The notes beneath the pieces were generated by a model that saw nothing but the letters and a program-made list of their open reading frames with translations, ran no database searches and had not been told where the DNA came from. The position numbers and the translations under genes were made by a program. A stretch of DNA of 64,000 bases from Gyromitra esculenta (lineage: Eukaryota; Ascomycota; Pezizomycetes; Pezizales; Discinaceae), in the NCBI GenBank assembly GCA_038503075.1, contig JBCAML010000002.1:3472001-3536000 (forward strand), read 5' to 3'. Positions 56,242 through 64,000 of the stretch are shown here, one piece after another (the stretch's first letter is position 1; the number at the start of each line of letters is the position of its first letter).

Positions 56242-58141
56242 AGTAGGCAGATGTTGGAGGTATTTTTAAATCAAGTATGAATGAGCGAACGTTAGAAGAC
56301 AAAGAAGTCTAATGTGGTTTTCTTAACGAATGGTAGTGAAGATAACAAGAGAAGGTGAATCTGGTGGTTTTTTTGAGCTGGAGTTAGGGAGATTTGAGGA
56401 AGTTATAGAGAGTTCAGATGAATGTAAGACGATTTGACTCTAACTAGTTGGGTTATATTATCCCAATTCCCGAAGCAACTCATCAAGGCAGGCCGCGTAC
56501 ATACGTAGCAAAGGGTTTAATCGAATGTAATTGGAGAATAAGCCTAGCTCAGATGTTTAGTGATAGCTTGCTGTTGCAAGACACGATGCTTGGGCCTAGA
56601 AGAGTTCACCATGAGTTCACCATGAGTCCGTGACCTTGAAATACGTAAGTCTTTTTTTACATGACTAGTAGAAATCGTTATCAAAAAGAATCGTATGATT
56701 CTCTGGACCGCGTAGTGGCGGAACCAGCCCGCACGTACATACATGGCCAACGACGGTAGCGAGATCTAAAAACCTAGGTGCATCAGCCGACTACCCGTCT
56801 ATATTTCTTAGGCAAGTAGAGCGACTATTGGCTCCGTACTTGGAGCCATGAGTGATTTTCCAAATATGTGACAGGGCTTTTGTCGGAACTTCGCCGAAAT
56901 CGAGTGAGATGTCGTGTTTACATGTGAGTTACCCAAAGTTCTTGCCCCGAAAAGCTGCGTTGCTTTACTAAATCTATTTTAGTAGCTGAAACGTAATAGC
57001 AATTACGTATGGGGGAAAACGCTAAGTATGACTGAAAAAACTACAATTACATGTAGCTGAGCATGAGGTTACTACATACGCTAAACCCACCAAGAGACCT
57101 TGAACTGACCTACTATCTATTGTCATGCATTCAATTAATGTTTAAAAATATCAACTTATTGAAACATATATGATAATTGGCACGCCAGATAGCGCGTGCT
57201 GGTTTTTCCCTGAGATCATACTTAGTCACTCGCCATCGTGCTGGGCAAACATCGGTTCAGAACTCTTCGCCGCTTACAACCTAAGTTGCGATCTGCATCT
57301 CACCTTAGTTAGCCCTTTCGAGGCGTAAAAAAACGCGACGCAGAACCGACGGGACCGATGGTGACGAAGCATGAACTGGGCAGTGCAAGTCTAGATTCAG
57401 ACCCCGATCGACATTACTTTCCCGTCAGCTATTTCTCGCACTATGCTATCAGTATCTGTTGAAGTCGTTAATGGTACGTGCGACTGTGTACTAGTAAAGG
57501 GAGAATATCCTGGCGAGTGCGGCAAGTTCCGCTGAAACCCCTGCCAAACTTATATTACACCCAAAAAGGGGCACCTCTAACAACTAATAGTAAGATACCC
57601 AAATCTAGCAAACACGCGTCCCCTGACAGCCGAATTCCGAAGACGAGATTGATACAGATGCATCCTACTAATTAGCAGAAACGCCTTCTAGAAGGCTTGC
57701 CTCGGAAGGAAGTGCGATTCATAAAAATCCTACGAACGCCCGAGATGACGAATGTACCGCGTTTAATTTATGCACTAAGACCCTAGTTTCATGATAGATT
57801 CTTGCAGCTATCACGAAACGGTATGGAACGTACCTAGCAATCAGCCAGCGATGAGCTCCGAATCGTGTGGGGATAGGCATTTGGGCGGCGTAGGGCAAAC
57901 GCGTCACCCTCGATAAATTCGGTATTGCTAACAACAGCCATGTGTTCTGAAAAGAGAAAAAAAAGAAAAAACTATATTGTCCCTTCTTCCTTATAATGTC
58001 TCCATTCTCGTGTAGAGATGAAAAAATAAACCACTCGCCAAGTCTGTGACTTATCATATATTTTATCATAACGCTTTACTACTAAGAATTTACCAACGAA
58101 CTTCGATTAGCCAAACCTCAATTACTCAAGCTTCGATCACA
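56242..58141. promoter_or_regulatory. Divergent promoter region, laccase and small secreted protein
   Basis: 1.9 kb between two divergently transcribed genes for secreted proteins. Only the two promoter-proximal parts are expected to matter. One TACATGTA palindrome is near 57047. No third gene is supported; the short frames at 56448-56750 and 57478-57675 are unconvincing. Confidence 0.45.
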
Positions 58142-58847
58142 ATGCTCCTCAGGCCTTCATTCGTAGCTACTCTTCTTGTTAGTGTATGCGAGGTCGTCTT
58201 TGCAGCGGTGGGGAACGTCGAACGCCAAACAACCGATATTAGCTTTATGCTTTATGCTTACGGCGAAAATATCAATGGCTTGCCTGTTTTCTACGGAGAC
58301 GGTTTGTGCACCCATTAATTGCATAACGTCTTTCTAAAGCCGCTAATTCCAATATTCTGCTCAGCGATTGCGTATATTGGTAAATCCACTCCTTTTAACG
58401 TGACCGAGAGCGTAAATGTTACTTGTGAGTATCTTTTCATCCTTCTATCTTTTCATCACTCATCTAATAATTTTAAACCCAGTCACGCCTGCATCCACAG
58501 ATGCCACTACTTGGCCAGTCTCTCCTAACACCACCGTCGCCACTAATTGGACTACTTCTCCTGTTATCTACATCAACCCCTCCAGCGGTGCTTTCGACTC
58601 CGTCGGTTTCGCCAACACAACCGATACAGCATTACCCGACGGTGCTGTTACCAGTGGGTTTGTCTTCTACGGGCAGAGCGTTATGTATAAAGATTCCAAA
58701 GGCATGTTAGAAGCAAAGTTTTGGGCAACGGAGACGAACAAGACCGATGTGTGGATCCTGAAATGGAATTCTGATGGTGTGAGTCATGATGACAGTGTTC
58801 CTGTTGTTATTAAGAGTACCCCACCAGTTACCATCAGTAGCGTTTGA
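58142..58847 (+). CDS. Small secreted glycoprotein, unknown function (194 aa)
   Basis: Three exons (58142-58301, 58365-58424, 58483-58847) give 195 codons. A signal peptide is present (MLLRPSFVATLLVSVCEVVF, cut near FAA). The mature part is Asn/Thr-rich with many N-glycosylation sequons (NVT twice, NTT twice, NWT, NKT). It has motifs such as YAYGENINGLPVFYGDG and VTSGFVFYGQSVMY, suggesting a compact beta-rich domain. It has almost no cysteine, so it is not a typical disulfide effector. I do not recognise a named family. Similar secreted proteins of unknown role are common in ascomycetes. Confidence 0.75.
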
Positions 58848-59595
58848 AGGATCCATTTAGTGGCCTACATTAGCCTGTTACTCTTTATTTAGTTGTTTGA
58901 TAGAAATGTTCTGGGTCTAGTCTGTGCGTAGTTATACTTAAGCAAGTGGTGGATTAAGAATAGCATTATATATCTGAAATTTTTAGTTCATTCTATCGTT
59001 CCGCAGAAACGTATGTTAGCTTGCAATTGTTGTAATATAACAGTTTCGGAGAAAGCTCTGATCACTTCACCACCTCGCCAAAGGATTCAATTGTATCAAC
59101 TTTTGACGAAAACCGAGTGCTAGAAATTGAGGGTAAATAGTTTTTTGGAGTCCTTAGAGTGCTGTCTGCCGTACAAGGTATGAGTTATGATATTAAACTT
59201 TGTCTAGGTGTTACCCCCTTATGGTACATTATTGCTGAGCGGCACACATTTGACTGTATCGTGGTAGTTTGTAGTTTGTAGCTGGATTCTGGGATAATCT
59301 AGTTGCTAATATAAATGCCAAGCCAACACGTGACTAGCGAGTCAGTCATCGCCTAACAACAGATCTGCTTCACCTCCAGAGTTGTCATTAGCCGGTACAA
59401 AGGCCTAAATCCTTGCAGCGATAAATCTGTGAGTATCTCGATACATTTGTGGGAATATGTAGGGTGAACTAGTAAACTGACGACCAGAGAGCTTAAAAAA
59501 CTACTAGCTATCCTTACCTCCACGCCCACGCTCTTCCCCGGATCATCCGAATCTTGCTATCGAACTCAACTTAAGTTGGCACGCAGTGAAAATCA
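58848..59595. other. Intergenic between secreted protein and F-box gene
   Basis: A+T-rich; promoter of the F-box gene at the right end. Nothing else seen. Confidence 0.4.
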
Positions 59596-60795
59596 ATGGA
59601 CACTATCAGCCCCGAAATCGTCCGGGAGATTATCGGCTACATTCAATCAAAAGCGGATCTCAAGAGCATTCGACTAGTACAGCGTTCCTTTTCTGAGCTT
59701 GCAAAGGAATTCTTATTCCAAGCTATTCCAGTCGAGCCTTCTGCATATGGCCTTTCTGGACTCGTTCAGATTTCGCGCAGAGGAGACTTGGCCATTCATG
59801 TAAAGGAAGTTCTTTTGGGATGGCACTCCGAGTCCATGCACCGTAATATATGGCCCGAGTTTGACCGAAGGCTGCAACTTGAAAACATCGACTGCGGAGA
59901 AGAAACACAGCAAACAAGAGCGTTGGAGGTGTACAGATCTTGTGCCAAAGACTGGTATGATTTCCAGACGTCATCCGATTATATTGCCATTCTTTCGACG
60001 GCGTTTACCAAGATGCCTCGACTCGAGATGCTATCCGTGACGGATAAATACCTAGTGGAAGTCTCGCTGGATCTGGGCTGGTATAAACCAAGTTTTTATT
60101 CCCTTGAACCAGGCTATGATTACCATGGGATACATGGGTCTAAAGATTTTTCCCGGGCGTTTATCGCTTTGATACATGCGGCGTACCATGCGGGCTCGGT
60201 AATAAAGACCTTCAGGATCCAAAGTGACGGGAACAGTGAATCCGGTATAGATGAATCTTATTTCGAGGACCCTAAGCTTATCCAACGTTCCGGTACTGTT
60301 TTTCTCAACTGTCGGGTTATGGCCTTTGATTTCTGCACACCAGACCTGACCCGAAGCGAAAGCCGTTTTCTAATTCTTCAAGCAATTTCGGCTGCTACAC
60401 ATCTCAGAAAATTAGATATCTGTTTCACGTTTGAGTACCCTGGACCTGGAGTCTTTTCTCAATTTTTTGGAGCGCATGTGTGGCCATGCTTGGAGTCGTT
60501 TTCTCTTTGTGGGATTAGCCTATATTATGACGACTTACTTAAGTTCTTGAAAAATCATAAAGTCACACTTCGAGATATGAGCGTTGCCTGCGCTTCACTT
60601 GAAAGGGGTTGTTGGTTTAATGTAGCAAGGTACATAAGGGACAATCTTCATCTTGTTTCTATTTGTCTTGCTGCGACTGAAACGGACTGGGACAGATGTA
60701 GATGTAGTTTAATTGGCTTCTGTTGGGAGTATGGTTTGGACGTAATCGAGGAAGGCATCTTGAAGGGTAGAGAAATCCCCGACCCTTGTTCGTAA
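59596..60795 (+). CDS. F-box protein, single exon (399 aa)
   Basis: The N-terminal F-box (MDTISPEIVREIIGYIQSKADL followed by SIRLVQRSFSELAKEFLF, residues 1-42) should bind Skp1 in an SCF ubiquitin ligase. The rest has leucine-rich, repeat-like hydrophobic spacing (TKMPRLEMLSV, AATHLRKLDICFTF, VWPCLESFSLCGISLYYDDL, LKNHKVTLRDMSVACASL), likely the substrate-recognition part. No intron is needed. Substrates are unknown. Family-typical length for filamentous ascomycete F-box expansions. Confidence 0.82.
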   Translation: MDTISPEIVREIIGYIQSKADLKSIRLVQRSFSELAKEFLFQAIPVEPSAYGLSGLVQISRRGDLAIHVKEVLLGWHSESMHRNIWPEFDRRLQLENIDCGEETQQTRALEVYRSCAKDWYDFQTSSDYIAILSTAFTKMPRLEMLSVTDKYLVEVSLDLGWYKPSFYSLEPGYDYHGIHGSKDFSRAFIALIHAAYHAGSVIKTFRIQSDGNSESGIDESYFEDPKLIQRSGTVFLNCRVMAFDFCTPDLTRSESRFLILQAISAATHLRKLDICFTFEYPGPGVFSQFFGAHVWPCLESFSLCGISLYYDDLLKFLKNHKVTLRDMSVACASLERGCWFNVARYIRDNLHLVSICLAATETDWDRCRCSLIGFCWEYGLDVIEEGILKGREIPDPCS

Positions 60796-61785
60796 CGAGA
60801 TATCTATTGCAACAAGAGAATAGTTCTACTAATAATGTTGTAATATCAATAATTACTATAATATCCTTATTTAATCCCCAGACTCGTGCGCGTACAGTGA
60901 AAGAAAAAAAAAGCAAGATCCAGGCTGAAATGTGCTCAGTTTAGTATCAAATAGCGTTTTAGTACTTTGATAGATCGCAATGACGCAAAAAGTCACTAGG
61001 GATCTTGGTAACGTGTAGAGTACGTTTGTGCGAAAACTACACCTGGGGTGTAGCTGGTGCTCCGGAAGTCGCGAAAAACCACAGGGAATCCATAAATCCC
61101 TGCTCGCGGAATCCTAAATAGTATTTCAGCTTCGGATGAAATCCAGCAAAGATGTGAAGAGTTAACTAGGCCTGTCGGTGGTTGTAAGGCGAAGCGTTGC
61201 CGATATTACATATAAGTCGTCAGGATACTTTCAAGACATGACTTTTCATACGGAATGCTAAATGCCGTTGTATATATTCAGCAAGGAAGTTCACGGGCCT
61301 ATGCTAAAGTAAAGCGGCGAAAACAAGGACAGTGGAGCATGCCGGATGAATCGCTAGAATCTTAAGGATTGGGGTTACTGCTAATAGCCAAAATCCGATG
61401 CTAACCGGTTGCACATGGACCCCAGATTAAACGGAATACCACCAAACATTGGTGAGCTGGCAAAAGAGCTGGTAAATCTCACGTTTACTGGGGAAGCGAC
61501 AACAAATACCAAGAAATCACTTGTAAGGGTGTCTCCCCGGAGGGAGGCGAGAGTTTGACGATTTTCCGATAGTGACATCATCAGGGAATGCGAGTGCCAT
61601 GTTTTCGCTAGGCCGAGGATGCGCGCTCTGATGTCCTCGAGAAATGAGGAAATATTCAGAATCTTGTTTCTTTATTCTCTTCCTTTACCAGGCCAGGTTT
61701 CGCTCTAGTTGAGAGCTGAGCGACCAAAGGAGTAATCAACAAAAGCAACACAGGCTTGTTAACGTTTATCTTCCTCGGAGAGAAA
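60796..61785. other. Intergenic between two F-box genes
   Basis: No gene supported. Minus-strand frames at 61381-61581 and 61656-61880 look like chance. Promoter of the second F-box gene at the right. Confidence 0.4.
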
Positions 61786-63764
61786 ATGATAGGCCCACCT
61801 TGGACCCCTGTGTTTCCACCAGAGATATTGCATCTCATTTTTGAGAATGTAAGTAAGCTAGCTTCTGAGCCCTGCTTCAAGTCCTAATTTTTATTCTGAC
61901 CTTTCTAGCTCACCGAACACTCAGACTTCTATTCGCTCTGTCTTGTATCTCGCTACTTCTATAGCACCGCCATTCGCTTTCTCTACCGCCGCGTTATCGT
62001 ACCGCACGAACCATGCAATTCGCGAGAAGCTTTCGCAGCTCCACTCAATGCGCTTCTTAGTTCAGCCCAACAGTTGGCTGTAGGGAAACCTGCCAAGCAA
62101 GATGTTAGTGCGATGGAAATGCCTTGCCGTCAACTGTCTGGCTGTGGTGGGTTTGTGAGATACTTCAAATTCGATCAGAAAAATATAAGAGGTTTAGTTG
62201 GTAGCTATAGTAGTGAGATAGTCGAAGTCGTGATAGAGAATATGGCTCGCCTAGAATCCTTCACGTGAGTATCAGCATATCCCAGGAGGCCTCGTTACGT
62301 TGATTGACTGACTGTATTTGCCGCTTAGTTGGCAGGCTATGACAGCTAGCAGTAGCAGTAGCCTTCAAGTAGGTCAGGGTATCATACGGACTTCACGGAT
62401 CAGCAGCGCGTTGGCATCCAAACAAAATCTCCAACATCTCAGCCTAGAGAAAATATTCGTTGATATCGACGTCCCACTGCTACACCTCAAGCCACTGCGA
62501 TCTTTCTCTTTTGTACTCGAAAGTGGGTTTGCGTCCTTCGCCCATAGACGCTTTCCAAATTTACTTTCCGAGCGAACTCTAAATTTCCCTGCCCAGGACA
62601 TATCGCCTGCTGGCGACTATGATATCATCAGGAAAATTCTACAAACGTCTGCTAAAACTCTGAAACTCCTATCTGTACGCGGTACTAGCAACGTCCAGCC
62701 GCAATACAATGACGAGAGGCTCCTTTTCGGTGGTGCGCCATCGCACGTCTCGTCTTTCCCGGAAACCTCAGCGGAAGAGATATTGCATCTCGACAGCTTG
62801 GAATTTTTGTCCATTTCCGGGCGGTTGTTTACTGATTCTAGCGTCGAGATACTCACACAAGCAATCGACTTCACCAAGCTGCAGTATCTTGCCATCCAGA
62901 GTTGCGAACAGGTGGAGAAGCTAATAGGCACGCTGTCCGTGTTTGAGCTTAAGAGTCTTCGGCAGCTCGTTATTCAAGCGTCCCAGTCGGTACTAGCGTC
63001 GTTTCTGGGCTCATTTCGTGGTCTTCATGAGTTGATAGTCAACGTCGTGGACGAAGCGCTTGACTGGACAGCGCCTGGAGGCCTTAGAAGATGCTTCTCG
63101 ACCGGTGAAATAACGACAAGTCTTCTTGAAGCGATTCTGAAACATGCGGATACTCTCAGGGGTTTGTCGTTTATGGGTGGTCCACCACCAGCGAAGAAAT
63201 TGTTTTTCGGGCCAGCTGCCTTGCAGCAGTTGGTTGGGGGGTGTAAGGTATTGAGAGATTTGCGGATATGCGTTAGTTTTTCGGAATGGGTACGTCTACC
63301 ACACATGCATTTACCTCATTCCCAATGTGAGTGACTACGGTATTGATTGGGGATTATAAATATAGTCGAGGGTTGTTGCTGCGATTTCTTCCTCAGATTC
63401 CCTTGCTAGAGTATGTCTTCAACAGCGCGAGTTGGGTAGAAATCTCTCGCATTGTGCAGACCTTGAACGATATTATAATCCTAAAATAACTCATGACGAA
63501 CGGCTGGATCGGTATTCGAGGCGCTACCTCCAGGTTTTCGCCACATCCAATTTGCGAGCTATCGGCATTCAATATGCACAAGAGGTACCTCGTGTTTATC
63601 AAGTTGTGCATGGGCAAGAGGATAAGGACTATGGGATCCGACCGGCAAAGAAATGTGTTTTGAAGAGGATAATAAAGGGAGAGAGAGAAAGAAAGAAAAG
63701 GGGGTTTTGGAATCGAACATGGGAAGAATGTGTGGTGCTGGCCCCATTTGAAGAAGATTATTGA
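61786..63764 (+). CDS. F-box / leucine-rich repeat-like protein (577 aa model)
   Basis: Starts MIGPPWTPVFPPEILHLIFEN, an F-box opening that continues after an intron as LTEHSDFYSLCLVSRYFYST. Exons used: 61786-61848, 61909-62264, 62329-63275 and 63397-63764 (578 codons). The body has repeated leucine-rich strands (LQHLSLEKIFVDID, LKPLRSFSFVLES, LEFLSISGRLF, LQYLAIQSCEQ, LRQLVIQAS, LHELIVNVVDEAL), then NSLARVCLQQRELGRNLSHC and a basic C-terminus. The last intron is uncertain: a stronger donor (GTACGT at 63293) would instead give a short tail ending near 63490. Role as for other SCF adaptors; substrate unknown. Confidence 0.7.
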
Positions 63765-64000
63765 TTTCTGTTTTTAAGGACGAAGGAGTTTATTACATGA
63801 ACGTTTCCGGGGGGTTTCCGGGGTTTGTATTACTGTATTGCTGTTCATTAGCTACTTGTAGAGATGTTGGTTAGCTTTAAAGGTGACCTTCAGTTTTGAA
63901 CCATACTTATGAATTCATATGCATATGTTCCCAAGATATGAGATTTGCAAAGCGCACATACCATTTACAGTCAGTGTGGTCCACGAGGCATGTGTGACTG
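63765..64000. other. 3' region with partial copy of the 3242-3710 element
   Basis: From about 63919 the sequence CATATGTTCCCAAGATATGA then GATTTGCAAAGCGCACATACC resembles the left end of the inverted-repeat element at 3242. The window ends before its other end. Confidence 0.55.

Overview
The window is from a filamentous ascomycete (Pezizomycotina) nuclear genome. Most protein genes are split by 50-90 nt GT...AG introns with CTRAY-like branch sites. The gene set is fungal: a laccase, a C6 zinc-cluster regulator, an RTA1-family membrane protein, a large NAD-dependent glutamate dehydrogenase, a DIT1/PvcA isocyanide synthase and F-box proteins. Wide, A+T-rich intergenic stretches hold short inverted-repeat elements. 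The laccase ends in Asp-Ser-Gly-Ile, a typical ascomycete C-terminal plug, and the pectin-acting and secreted proteins fit a plant-associated or saprotrophic species. Leotiomycetes is my guess, not a demonstrated placement.

Left part (1-20 kb): an LtrA-type membrane protein with a histidine-rich N-terminus (minus), a short inverted-repeat element, a tandem-ABM-domain protein (minus), two tRNA-Gln(CUG) genes in inverted orientation, a secreted rhamnogalacturonan acetylesterase (minus), a large acidic single-membrane-span protein of unknown role (minus), the mitochondrial phosphate carrier (minus), a degenerate solo LTR, an AYR1-like short-chain reductase (plus) and an RTA1-family protein (minus).

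Middle part (20-43 kb): a Zn2Cys6 transcription factor (plus), a TA-flanked MITE, a DIT1/PvcA-type isocyanide synthase (minus), a small Ser/Thr-rich GPI-type surface protein (plus), another TA-flanked MITE, a KDM3-like JmjC protein (minus), an unrecognised 550-residue protein (plus), and NEDD8 (minus) diverging from an atypical Rossmann-fold epimerase-like protein (plus).

Right part (43-64 kb): a 5 kb gene-poor stretch with a MITE, NAD-specific glutamate dehydrogenase (plus), a solo LTR, a tRNA-like fragment, a MITE, a secreted laccase (minus), a small secreted glycoprotein (plus) and two F-box proteins (plus). The genes are mostly independent housekeeping or accessory units. The one plausible small functional group is the isocyanide synthase with the neighbouring C6 regulator, but no P450 or transporter accompanies them here. 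The most distinctive DNA-level signals are four MITE-like elements (three of 138-174 bp, one of 245 bp) with clear TA flanks, a fifth of 469 bp without a clean target duplication, and marked recurrence of the palindrome TACATGTA between genes. Spliced models were built by hand from reading frame, splice dinucleotides and family conservation. All close to whole codon numbers, but none has transcript support.
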